The notes beneath the pieces are model-generated. The model was not told the DNA's origin. It ran no database searches and saw only the letters and a program-made list of their open reading frames with translations. A program made the position numbers and the translations under genes. A stretch of 64,000 nt of DNA from Acidimicrobiia bacterium (GTDB lineage Bacteria > Actinomycetota > Acidimicrobiia > IMCC26256 > PALSA-610), in contig DATBAK010000001.1 of assembly GCA_036271555.1 (NCBI GenBank), positions 81,175 through 145,174 of the forward strand, in the 5' to 3' direction. The first letter of the stretch is position 1, and every line of letters starts with the position of its first letter. Positions 16,149 to 23,183 of the stretch are shown here, in pieces.

Positions 16149-16381
16149 TGCGCACCGTCCGGCTCGAGCGGAATGAAGGGCGCGCCCTCTCGCTCGGTCT
16201 TCGATGCCTGCCACGCGCCGACCTTCAGGTACACGAACTTGATCGCAGCGATTGCGGCGGCGATCGCTGCGGCCTTCGCGGTACTCGCTCGCGGGTCGGC
16301 GATGTAGACGGCGGCGCCGGCTTCGAACGCGGTGGCGCCGACACGTTCGACGAAGTCGACGACGGCGGGGCTGAGCTTCAC
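16145..16381 (-). CDS. Small holin-like membrane protein
   Basis: 78 residues from a GTG start at 16381, which has AAGGAGG five bases upstream. One strongly hydrophobic stretch (ASTAKAAAIAAAIAAIKFVYLKVG, shown here only as a guide to residues ~32-56) is preceded by VVDFVERVGATAFEAGAAVY. Size, Ala-rich helices and position upstream of hydrolases in the same operon as an endolysin fit a holin. There is no sequence signature that proves it. The stop overlaps the GH16-like start by 4 nt. Confidence 0.6.
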   Translation of the reverse strand: MKLSPAVVDFVERVGATAFEAGAAVYIADPRASTAKAAAIAAAIAAIKFVYLKVGAWQASKTEREGAPFIPLEPDGAQ

Positions 16382-16445
16382 TGGTGCCTCCTTCGGGGCG
16401 CGCGCGATCAGCACGACACGCCGGGGGGTTGTCGGAGCGCGGGTA

Positions 16446-16763
16446 TCAGCAGGTGGGACGAGGACCGAGCTGTTTGAGGATCTCGGCTTCGCGGGTGCCG
16501 CCGCTCCCGGCAGACGCGGTCAAGAGTGGTCGGAGCGCCGCAAGCAGCCGCTGCGTCTCCGGCGGCAACGTCGCAGCGTTCACCGACAGCGACCCCGGCT
16601 TGTACGCCGTCTTCACGGTCGCCTTCAGCGCGTCGTAGGAACGCTGGCCGGTGACGCAGTTGCGCGCGACGTCGTGTTGCTCTGCGCGATGCGCGTATCC
16701 GAACGCGAGCACGAGGCCGGCGGCGAGGATCACGTACGCGATGAAGTGTCTCCAGCGGGGCAT
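16446..16763 (-). CDS. Small membrane protein, operon member
   Basis: 105 residues: N-terminal membrane helix (FIAYVILAAGLVLAFGY) after a basic MPRWR, then an extracytoplasmic region with two Cys (NCVTGQ and C-terminal PTC). Similar one-helix proteins accompany actinophage lysis genes (spanin- or holin-like), but no family is recognised. The ATG at 16763 directly abuts the stop of the 35-residue gene. Confidence 0.6.
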   Translation of the reverse strand: MPRWRHFIAYVILAAGLVLAFGYAHRAEQHDVARNCVTGQRSYDALKATVKTAYKPGSLSVNAATLPPETQRLLAALRPLLTASAGSGGTREAEILKQLGPRPTC

Positions 16764-16871
16764 TCAGCGAGCTCCTCTCGCGATGAGGACAACGAGCGGG
16801 CTGAGGATCGTGACGGTCGACCAGATCGCACACGGCCAGCGGCGCGTGCCGACGATCGAGAAACGAGCCAT
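16764..16871 (-). CDS. 35-residue membrane peptide
   Basis: ATG at 16871 to TGA at 16764. The peptide is MARFSIVGTRRWP followed by a hydrophobic helix (CAIWSTVTILSPLVVLIA) and a basic end. The start overlaps the stop of the 61-residue gene as ATGA, and its stop is immediately followed by the next ATG. This packing is the evidence that it is real. Holin-like or regulatory small membrane peptide; function unknown. Confidence 0.5.
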   Translation of the reverse strand: MARFSIVGTRRWPCAIWSTVTILSPLVVLIARGAR

Positions 16872-17056
16872 CAGTCGCTTCTACTGCCCGGCGCGACGAG
16901 TGGGAGGCCGACGAGGCCGGCGCCGATGATGAAGAGTTCGTCGTGTCCTTGGTGGCCGGCGGCGAAGATGAGGAGTCCGGCGCCGAGCGCCCAGGAGAGC
17001 GGCGCTTGGATGGCTCGCCACCATCGCGTCCAGCGTTCCGACGTGTCGTCGACCAC
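16871..17056 (-). CDS. 61-residue membrane protein, holin-like
   Basis: GTG start at 17056. Trp-rich amphipathic N-terminus (SERWTRWWRAIQAPLSW), then two hydrophobic stretches (ALGAGLLIFAAG and LFIIGAGLVGLPLVA) separated by a charged turn (HQGHDE). The shape matches two-TM phage holins. It is the second gene of the endolysin operon, 17 bp after the endolysin stop, and overlaps the next gene by ATGA. Confidence 0.62.
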   Translation of the reverse strand: MVDDTSERWTRWWRAIQAPLSWALGAGLLIFAAGHQGHDELFIIGAGLVGLPLVAPGSRSD

Positions 17057-17073
17057 TCATCGGTCCCGTTCGC

Positions 17074-17847
17074 TCACGTGTGCGTGACTCGCACGGTGCA
17101 ACGCGACCGCGCGGTGCCGCCGACGATCACGAACCGGCACGTCTGGCTGTGGAGCGTGAAGAACACGCGCGGCACCTGCGGGTACCGGCCGAGCTGTTGC
17201 GGATCCGGAAGCCCGATCACGCCCCAGCTCTTCACCTTCGGGTTGGCGACGCCGGGCATGTCGAAGTAGCCGTTGCCGTTCGCGTCGGGGTTGACAGTGC
17301 GGTCGTAGGTCGTGAGCTCCACGTCGATCTCCTCGGTGAAGACGGTGGGCGGCGGGGGTGGCGGCAGCGGCGGGGGTGCTGCCGCGCGGAAGAGCGGCGC
17401 AGTCGATTGCTCAGTGGCGACGGTGAACGACACATGGAGGTGTGAGGCGTGCTCGGTGCCGGTGCCGTTCTCGCGCCACGCCATTGAGACGGCCGGATCG
17501 AAGATGACGTCGTGGCCGGCCAAGAACGAGACGAGGTATTTGACGCGGGTCTCTTCGCCGGACCGCATGGGCTGCGCGATCTCGAAGCCGTACGCGTGAG
17601 CGTCGAAGAGCCCGTACTTCGGATCCCAGTACGGCGCGCCCGGTGTCGACTGTGAGATGTCGACCGCGTGTGGGATCCCGCGCGCGTCGGGATTGTGGTC
17701 GGACTCGCGGGTCGCGTGCGTCGCGTCGCCGCAGCTGCCGTCCGAGGAGTTGACGCCGTGCCAGAGCGGGGCGCCGCGGCGGCGCGGGGAGATCCGTGTG
17801 GCCTCGGCGAGGACCGCGAGCGGGAACGGTGACGGATTGCAGGTCAC
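17074..17847 (-). CDS. M15/VanY-type endolysin with extra C-terminal domain
   Basis: A Zn-dependent peptidoglycan peptidase of phage-endolysin type. Metal ligands are visible: His51 in ESDHNP, Asp63 in PHAVDIS and His138 in SHLHVSF. They are preceded by the typical SSDGSCGDATHATRESDHNP segment. A Pro-rich linker (PPPLPPPPPP) leads to an ~80-residue unknown domain (EEIDVELTTYDRT...FYTLHSQTC-like) that may bind wall polymers. The GTG at 17847 is chosen because GGAGG is five bases upstream, and the same start region is conserved in a truncated copy at 18817. Start-to-start distance to the divergent SGNH gene is 26 bp. Confidence 0.82.
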   Translation of the reverse strand: MTCNPSPFPLAVLAEATRISPRRRGAPLWHGVNSSDGSCGDATHATRESDHNPDARGIPHAVDISQSTPGAPYWDPKYGLFDAHAYGFEIAQPMRSGEETRVKYLVSFLAGHDVIFDPAVSMAWRENGTGTEHASHLHVSFTVATEQSTAPLFRAAAPPPLPPPPPPTVFTEEIDVELTTYDRTVNPDANGNGYFDMPGVANPKVKSWGVIGLPDPQQLGRYPQVPRVFFTLHSQTCRFVIVGGTARSRCTVRVTHT

Positions 17848-17863
17848 ATGCGCCTCCGATACC
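17761..17863. repeat. 103-bp duplicated header, copy A
   Basis: 100 of 103 bases match 18731-18833. Covers the RBS, start and first ~29 codons of the endolysin gene (minus strand) and the upstream region of the SGNH gene on the plus strand. Confidence 0.9.
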
Positions 17864-17873
17864 TTCACCCAGC

Positions 17874-18695
17874 GTGGGAAGAGCGAGCCGGGCCGTGCTC
17901 TGGACCGCGCTCGCCGCGGTATTCGTCGCTGGCGGGATCTACGCGGCCCGCAGTGGCGGCGCACCGAACGCGGGAACGACGCCGGCGAAGGTGACGAGCC
18001 GATCGGTGCGCCTCGCGGCTCAGACGCGCGTGAACGGGGTGCCGGGATTTCCCCGGCTGATGCTTGCGGGCAACTCGATCGCGCTGTTCCTCACACCCGG
18101 TTTCCAGGCGACCGGCGGATTGACCGTGTTCGACGGCGCGATCCTCGGCTGCGCGTTCCCGCCGAACGTCTCGGCGTACTACCGGAACCTCGCGACGCAC
18201 ACGCTCGCGGTGTCGTCACCGTGCCATCCGGCCGGCGAGGTCGACGAGCTCGCCGCGTTCCGACCGAGGCTTGTCGTGTGGGCGGTGAGCGACGCGCCGG
18301 AGCCGTGGAGCTACGAGGGCCGCACGTTGCATGCGTGCTCGTCGACGTACGACGCGCTCTACACGTCGGCGCTGCGCGCCGAGATCACGCGGTTGGGGCA
18401 GCACGGCGCGCAGGTCGTGATCTCGACGGAGGCGTACGCGCGTTTCACTGAGCCAGGTGAAGGCGTCGGCGCGGTCGCGGTGCCGGACCGCACGACCGAT
18501 TGCAACAACGCGCTGCGGCGGCAGGTCGCTGCGCAGATGCACGTGGCGCTCGTCGACCTGTTCGGATACACGTGCCCGCACGGCCATTGCCTGATACGTC
18601 GCGACGGGGTCGTCCTCCGCCCGGACGGTGTGCATTACTCGGGTGCGGGTGCTGAGCAGGTCGCGTGGTGGATCCTCGGTCAGGTGCTTCAGTAG
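17874..18695 (+). CDS. Membrane-anchored SGNH-hydrolase-like protein 1
   Basis: 273 residues: N-terminal membrane helix (AVLWTALAAVFVAGGIYAA), then an SGNH domain. Block I is MLAGNSIALF with Ser68 as the putative nucleophile. Block V is PDGVHYSGAGAEQVAWW with Asp251/His254 near the C-terminus. The cysteine pattern (GCAFPP, SSPCHP, LHACSS, YTCPHGHC) suggests disulfides and an exported domain. Relatives occur as the SGNH domain fused to membrane O-acyltransferases, so sugar O-acetyl transfer or removal is possible. The GTG at 17874 lacks a clear RBS. Paralogous to the next plus-strand gene. Confidence 0.72.
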   Translation: MGRASRAVLWTALAAVFVAGGIYAARSGGAPNAGTTPAKVTSRSVRLAAQTRVNGVPGFPRLMLAGNSIALFLTPGFQATGGLTVFDGAILGCAFPPNVSAYYRNLATHTLAVSSPCHPAGEVDELAAFRPRLVVWAVSDAPEPWSYEGRTLHACSSTYDALYTSALRAEITRLGQHGAQVVISTEAYARFTEPGEGVGAVAVPDRTTDCNNALRRQVAAQMHVALVDLFGYTCPHGHCLIRRDGVVLRPDGVHYSGAGAEQVAWWILGQVLQ

Positions 18696-18817
18696 TTCTT
18701 CGCCGGGCAGCTCGTCTCGCCCGACTCGGGCCAGAGCGGGGCGCCGCGGCGGCGCGGGGAGATCCGTGTGGCCTCGGCGAGGACCGCGAGTGGGAACGGC
18801 GACGGATTGCAGGTCAC
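18689..18817 (-). pseudogene. Truncated 5' end of the endolysin gene (42 codons)
   Basis: GTG at 18817 with the same GGAGG and the same first 29 codons as the intact endolysin. The frame then runs into unrelated sequence (PESGETSCPAKNY) and stops. It lacks all metal ligands. It is part of the duplicated 103-bp header, and its 3' end overlaps the end of SGNH gene 1 by 7 bp. Confidence 0.75.
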
Positions 18818-18833
18818 ATGCGCCTCCGGTACC
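18731..18833. repeat. 103-bp duplicated header, copy B
   Basis: Second copy of the 17761-17863 sequence with three substitutions, offset exactly 970 bp. It again sits directly upstream of an SGNH gene. Confidence 0.9.
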
Positions 18834-18843
18834 GTGCGCGGCC

Positions 18844-19632
18844 GTGGGCCGGGTCGTGGTCTGGATCGCGACCGCGTGTGTTGTCGCGTTCTTCGCGGTC
18901 GGCGGCTTGTACGTGTGGCACGGCAACGCGCCGTACTCGCCACCAGCGGCGGCCAAGGCCGCTCCGAAGAACGGGCTCGTAAAGGCAGCCGCGCGTGCCG
19001 CGATCGCAGCGGCGCCAGGCGCTATGCGGATCATGCTCGTGGGTAACTCGGTCGCACATTCGCTCGCGCCGGCGATCGGCGCGCAGCCGGGAGTCGCTGT
19101 GTTCGACGCGAGTTGGATCGGCTGCCAGTTTCCGCCGCAGATCCCAACCGCGATCGCAGCTCCGAACGGTGGGCTGGAAGTCGCGCCTCCATGCGACCCG
19201 CCCGGTGAAGCGGACGCGGTAACCCGGTTCTCTCCAAACGTCGCTGTGTGGATTCCGGCCGACTTCTACGGTGCTGGCGGGCACTACGAGGGCGTCGAGG
19301 TGAAGCCCTGCTCGCCGGGGTTCGATTCGCTCTACCGGAGCGATCTCGTGGCCGAGGTTCGTCAGCTCGGTTCAACGGGTGCTCGGGTCGTGCTCGCGAA
19401 TCAGCCGTACTCGCGCGCCGCCTACTTCCCTCGGCACGATCGTGCCATCGACTGCGAGAACCGGGTCGTGGCGGACGTCGCGCACGCGATGGGCGCGCAG
19501 TTGCTTGACCTCTTGGACTACGTCTGCCCGAAGAGCGCGTGTCGATCTGAGCTACGCAGCGATGGCATCCACTATGCCGGTCGGAGCGCGAAGATCGTCG
19601 CTCGGTGGATATCCGAACAGGTCACGCGCTGA
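18844..19632 (+). CDS. Membrane-anchored SGNH-hydrolase-like protein 2
   Basis: 262 residues with the same plan as protein 1: membrane helix (VVVWIATACVVAFFAVGGLY), block I IMLVGNSVAH with Ser69, and C-terminal SDGIHYAGRSAKIVARW with Asp240/His243. Shared Cys motifs include GCQFPP, APPCDPPGE and YVCPKSACR. By eye the two proteins are clearly related but far less conserved than the 103-bp header in front of them, so the duplication is old or the header has been homogenised. GTG start at 18844 by analogy with copy 1. Its 3' end overlaps the convergent tail-like pseudogene. Confidence 0.72.
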   Translation: MGRVVVWIATACVVAFFAVGGLYVWHGNAPYSPPAAAKAAPKNGLVKAAARAAIAAAPGAMRIMLVGNSVAHSLAPAIGAQPGVAVFDASWIGCQFPPQIPTAIAAPNGGLEVAPPCDPPGEADAVTRFSPNVAVWIPADFYGAGGHYEGVEVKPCSPGFDSLYRSDLVAEVRQLGSTGARVVLANQPYSRAAYFPRHDRAIDCENRVVADVAHAMGAQLLDLLDYVCPKSACRSELRSDGIHYAGRSAKIVARWISEQVTR

Positions 19633-20680
19633 CGTACGTTTCGAACCCGACGAAGATGAGCGGCATTCTCTCAGTCTCGACGTTCTCGGCCGTGTAGTCC
19701 CAGTTCGTCGCGCCGCCGGTGATGCCCTGTGCGCGACTTGCCGCTCGGTTCACCCGTCGTCTGGATACCCGAGTTCGTGTCGGGGACGACGTAACCGTCG
19801 TAGCCGGGGAAGTTGGTCGGCGTGCTCCGGATCGAGACCGACCCGGAGCCTTGCACGATCGCGGACACCCAGTAGAGACCGCGCCGAACCGGCAGGATAA
19901 GGCTCGCGGTCGCGAGCGTGCTGCTCGAGGTACCGGCGACCGTGCCGACGACGCCGGTATCGAGGATCAACTGGTAGGGGGAGCCGTCCTCATCGGTGTA
20001 GACGCACCAGCGGAGCGCAGCACCCGCGGCGCCCGTCACGATGTAGCTGTTGAGCGACGTGATGATGCCATTGCGGGTGATCCTCTGCGGATACGCGTAT
20101 TCCTTGCTCTGCGTCGCCGTCGTTGACGATCGTGCCGCCGCGCAGCGCGGATAGAAGTAGCCGGGCACACCGGACGACGGGGTCGGCCACGACTGCTGAT
20201 CGTGCGCGTAGTACGCACCGGACGTCGCGATCTTCCGGTTGGTGACCGGAACCGTCGCGAGCGTGTCGAGCACTATTTTCGCGAAGAGCGCGTGCCCGTA
20301 GTCGGAGGGATGCACGCCATCGGCGGTCGACCACGGCAGGCAAATGACACCGGCCGCGGTCGCGCCGTGCTTGACGTTGCTTCCGCCGTTGCCGGTGCCA
20401 GTCATCGTGTCGACGCCCGAGTAGGCGCGGGTGACCGTCATCGTCCAATGCGTGCTGTCCGTCTTCGTGATCGCGGACGTGACGAGCATGTCTTCGGCCG
20501 TGATCTGGATCACGGAGCCTTGCTGCAACGTGCAGTTCGCCGCGTCGTTCGGGGTGAGCGTCATACTCGTCCGGTTCCCGTCGCGGTCTGTACCGTGAAT
20601 CCGAAGAGGCTGCTGTAGACGCTCGCGACATCGACCACGTAACAGGTGCCGGTCGGGAACTCGGCAGCGAGCGTCGGCCG
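19622..20680 (-). pseudogene. Remnant of a phage tail-fibre/SGNH-type gene
   Basis: At least two frame breaks, near 20575 and 19733. The 5' piece (PTLAAEFPTGTCYVVDVAS, minus strand ~20670-20580) continues in another frame as MTLTPNDAANCTLQQGSVIQ. An SGNH-like end follows (WSTADGVHPSDYGHALFAKI), then a β-rich tail (AALRWCVYTDEDGSPYQLIL, RRGLYWVSAIVQGSG). The last piece resumes in a third frame (GITGGATNWDYTAENVETER...). The N-terminal nucleophile block is missing. The layout resembles tail proteins that carry a hydrolase domain. Its 5' end is cut at the tape-measure fragment. Confidence 0.6.
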
Positions 20681-20691
20681 AGTGGTCGAAC

Positions 20692-21224
20692 ATGAAGGAC
20701 ACGATCGGCGAGGCGTTGCTGCCGACCGTGACGACGTTGTTCTCGACGCTGACGTCGGGGTTCTCCGCGCTGGGGCCGCAGGGCACGGAACTGATCGGGA
20801 AGCTCGCGGGAATCGGTCTGGCGGGCACCGGGGCGACGGTCGGTGTGCTCGCGCTCGGTAAGGCAGTTGGGGCTGTGAGTCGGCCTTGACGTCGTCGCGC
20901 GACGCCGCCGCGGAGGCTGCCGTTGCTCAAGCGGCGGAGGCCGAGTCCGCGACGACCGCTGCCGGAGCTCTCACGATCAAGGCGGAGGCAGCCCTGCGCG
21001 CCGCGACTGTCGACGGCGCGGTTGACCTCTCCGCGATCGGCGCCGCCGAAGCGCTCGTCGCGGAAGCCGAGGCCGCGAGCATCAATGCGGCCGCGCTGTC
21101 CGAAGCCGGCGTTGCGAGCAGCGGACTGTTCGCATCCATGGGCCCGATCGGGATCGCCGCGGCCGCCGTCGGCGTCGCGGTCGCCGGGCTCACCGCCGTC
21201 ACCGCTCTGTTCGGCAAGGGGTAG
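20692..21224 (+). pseudogene. Tape-measure protein fragments
   Basis: Two overlapping frames (20692-20889 and 20886-21224) together resemble the hydrophobic and Ala-rich parts of phage tape-measure proteins. The first is KDTIGEALLPTVTTLFSTL...TGATVGVLALGKAVGA. The second is a coiled Ala/Glu-rich stretch ending MGPIGIAAAAVGVAVAGLTA. In-frame sequence upstream of 20692 (EWSN) suggests the piece was cut from a longer gene. No intact tail gene is nearby, so this is debris. Confidence 0.55.
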
Positions 21225-21275
21225 CAGGACGCCGGGACGGTCGGTGTTCCAGATCGCGGAGCTACTCGACTGAGT

Positions 21276-21313
21276 GTCAGGTCGCTGGCCGTCAGGTCGC
21301 TGGCCGTCAGGTC
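21276..21313 (+). repeat. 15-bp tandem repeat
   Basis: GTCAGGTCGCTGGCC twice in tandem plus a partial third copy (GTCAGGTC), just upstream of the small membrane protein gene. Confidence 0.85.
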
Positions 21314-21326
21314 CGATAATTGGGCC

Positions 21327-21623
21327 GTGGGAATGAGCGCCGACGATTCTGACGAACGGGAAACCGCCGAGACCAGCTTGTCGCTCATGCTCGGCTCGTG
21401 GTCACCGCGAGAAATGAGGCGCGCCTGGCTCTTGGGCGTCGTCATGATGGCCGCCGTCGGCTTGGTGCTGGGATTCGTATTCGGGCCGTACGCGGCTGGT
21501 GGCGACTTACCGGGCGCGACCGCAGCCATCGCACTCGCTCTGCCACTCGTCTGGACCGGGATGTTCGGTCTCGTGTGGCGAGACCAGCGTCGAAAGAGAT
21601 CGCAACACTCGGCCTCAGACTGA
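21327..21623 (+). CDS. Small two-TM membrane protein
   Basis: 98 residues: acidic N-terminus (SADDSDERETAE), then two membrane helices (AWLLGVVMMAAVGLVLGFVF and AIALALPLVWTGMFGLVW) and a basic end (RDQRRKRSQ). GTG at 21327 or ATG at 21333 could start it. No family is recognised. It lies between tape-measure debris and the broken integrase, with which it converges (4 bp apart). Confidence 0.55.
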   Translation: MGMSADDSDERETAETSLSLMLGSWSPREMRRAWLLGVVMMAAVGLVLGFVFGPYAAGGDLPGATAAIALALPLVWTGMFGLVWRDQRRKRSQHSASD

Positions 21624-21627
21624 GCCA

Positions 21628-22106
21628 CTACCAGTCCCACCGCAACGCCTGCCGGCACGCGCGGTGCGCGACGGCGTGCACCTGGCGCACGGTCGCGGGA
21701 GCGCGGCCCTCGTCGAGCATCTTGGCGTAGAGCGCGTCGAGGTCGGAGCCGCGCAGCCGCTCGAGACGCATCGCGCCGAGCTCGGGCTTCAGTCGCAACT
21801 CGACGATACGCTCGTAGCCCTCGAACGTCTTCACCGCGAGCGACGGGCGCGCGTGCTCGAGCCAGCGGTCGAGGAGCTCGCCGACGGTCGGACGATCGAC
21901 GCGCGCGCGGCCGTCCTCGACCTGATCTTGGAGTCGGAGCTCCGCGCGCTCGGCCGCCTTGCGCGTGCCGTGCACCGTCTCGCGCAGGTAACGCGACTTG
22001 CCGGTGCGCGGGTCGCGTCCCGCGACACGACGACCTGGAACGTTTTCGGCCCGCGCTCTCGGATCACGCGCTGATCGTCGCGCCCCGCTGCGACAGTGCA
22101 TGCCAT
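21628..22106 (-). pseudogene. Tyrosine integrase, frameshifted and lacking the catalytic domain
   Basis: The N-terminal arm-binding domain (VIRERGPKTFQVVV) and the rest (GRDPRTGKSRYLRETVHGTR, then the SAM-like core-binding domain VGELLDRWLEHARPSLAVKT...) lie in different frames, joined by a one-base change near 22020. The frame ends at CRQALRWDW, where the catalytic domain with its R-H-R-Y residues should follow, and no remainder is found. Likely start ATG 22106. Its position next to the intact tRNA-Lys identifies it as the integrase that inserted the element. It is now inactive, so mobility would need help in trans. Confidence 0.85.
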
Positions 22107-22117
22107 CGTGCATGCCA
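22096..22117 (+). repeat. Paired putative integrase arm sites, right end
   Basis: GTGCATGCCA twice, 12 bp apart, over the start region of the integrase gene and 59 bp inside the attachment repeat. Counterpart of the pair at 12182-12203. Confidence 0.6.
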
Positions 22118-22175
22118 CGCGATCGGCGCGCGCCGCGCGCACGCTGCACGCGCGCCGTTGACCTGGACGTTCGTG

Positions 22176-22222
22176 GTGGGTCGCCGGGGGATCGAACCCC
22201 GAACCTGCGGATTAAAAGTCCG
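22176..22222 (-). repeat. Proximal attachment repeat within tRNA-Lys
   Basis: 47 bp identical to 12034-12080. Forms the 3' part of the functional tRNA-Lys gene, so integration left the tRNA intact. Confidence 0.92.
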
Positions 22223-22249
22223 ACGCTCTGCCAGTTGAGCTAGCGACCC
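22177..22249 (-). tRNA. tRNA-Lys (anticodon TTT)
   Basis: Cloverleaf on the minus strand: acceptor GGGTCGC/GCGACCC, TA at 8-9, D-stem GCTC/GAGC, anticodon loop CTTTTAA and T-arm with TTCGATC. CCA is not encoded in full. Target site of the 10.2-kb element. Confidence 0.97.
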
Positions 22250-22466
22250 CGAGGTCAGGAGCCTAGGGCGATGTCGGCGGCGCCCATTTCGGCGGCGTTC
22301 GCCCGTTACTCGCACGGACACCGCGGGAACCATCTCGGTGAACGGCCGCGGACTCGGGTCCGAATCGTGAAGGGCGAGCTCGACGACGACTGACCCGCAG
22401 ACGAGCGCCGCAGCACGCGAGGCGTCGAAGTTCGTCGCGGTCGCGGAGTACCTCGTCGCCGCGTGG

Positions 22467-23174
22467 GTGCTCGCGGTCGCCGCGGGCTGCATCGTCGCGG
22501 TCTGCTACTCAGAGCTGTCGCACGTCGAAGTCGGCCCGATGACCGGCAATGCGATCGCGACCGGCGTCAGCATCGGCGCTCGTGGCTCGAACGCGATGCT
22601 CACACGCGCGGTGGCGATCGTGGCGTTCGTGCTCGGTGTCGCGGCGGGTGTCGCCGTAGCCGAAGAGTGCTCGCGGCACCGCGTGAGGCGGGTGCTCGCG
22701 TCGACACTGGGACTCGAGCTCCTGCTCCTCGCCGCGTTCTTGTGGTGGGTGGCCGCGTCGGCGGGCGCGTCGAGACTGAATGCGACGTCGCCGTGGCCGC
22801 TCGACGGTCTCGTCGCACTGCCCGCGCTCGCGATGGGGATGCAGACCGCGGCGCTGCGACGCGTCGGTGGGCAGACCGTGCGCACCGTGTACGTCTCGGG
22901 TGTCGTCACGCGCGCAGCCGAGGAAGCGGTGCGCTACGTGTACTGGCGACGCGACCGCCGCCGGGGCGCGACGCAGGTGCCTTGGCACAACGAGCCGACC
23001 CCACGCCGGATCGCGCTGCTGGCCGGCATCTTCGTGATGTACGCGGTCGGCGCGATCGCCGGCGGGTGGCTCGACGCCGAATGGCACGTCTGGGCGCTGG
23101 TCGCGCCACTCGCGTTGCTCGCCGTCGTCGCGTGCGCCGACGCCGCGATCGACGTCGGTCCGCCCGCCCGTTGA
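22467..23174 (+). CDS. DUF1275 (YoaK-like) membrane protein
   Basis: Six-helix membrane protein of the YoaK/DUF1275 family, recognised by VEVGPMTGNAIATGVSIGAR, MGMQTAALRRVGGQTVRTVYVSGVVT and the terminal helices (IALLAGIFVMYAVGAIAGGW). Function unknown. The frame stays open upstream to 22371 and encodes a plausible continuation (ASKFVAVAEYLVAAW) but contains no ATG, GTG or TTG before 22467. Either translation starts inside the first helix, or a rare start or frameshift exists near the GTG at 22367. The true N-terminus is therefore uncertain. Confidence 0.72.
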   Translation: MLAVAAGCIVAVCYSELSHVEVGPMTGNAIATGVSIGARGSNAMLTRAVAIVAFVLGVAAGVAVAEECSRHRVRRVLASTLGLELLLLAAFLWWVAASAGASRLNATSPWPLDGLVALPALAMGMQTAALRRVGGQTVRTVYVSGVVTRAAEEAVRYVYWRRDRRRGATQVPWHNEPTPRRIALLAGIFVMYAVGAIAGGWLDAEWHVWALVAPLALLAVVACADAAIDVGPPAR

Positions 23175-23183
23175 CGGCGCGGT

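Larger units (their letters stand above)
12034..22222. mobile_element. Integrated element at tRNA-Lys(TTT), 10.2 kb, phage-derived
   Basis: Flanked by a perfect 47-bp direct repeat (12034-12080 and 22176-22222) equal to the 3' part of tRNA-Lys. The complete tRNA is at the right end. A broken tyrosine integrase gene points away from the tRNA just inside that end. Both ends carry a pair of TGCATGCCA sites at 12-bp spacing. Contents are phage-like: endolysin, tiny membrane proteins, tape-measure and tail-fibre fragments, C1 peptidase, an HTH protein and a HicA-like toxin. No terminase, portal or capsid gene is present, so it is a remnant or satellite rather than a complete prophage. Confidence 0.88.

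Noticed and set aside
21998..22243. Plus-strand ORF ending GDRTPNLRIKSPTLCQLS
   Set aside because: This is the familiar translation of a tRNA gene on the wrong strand and not a protein.
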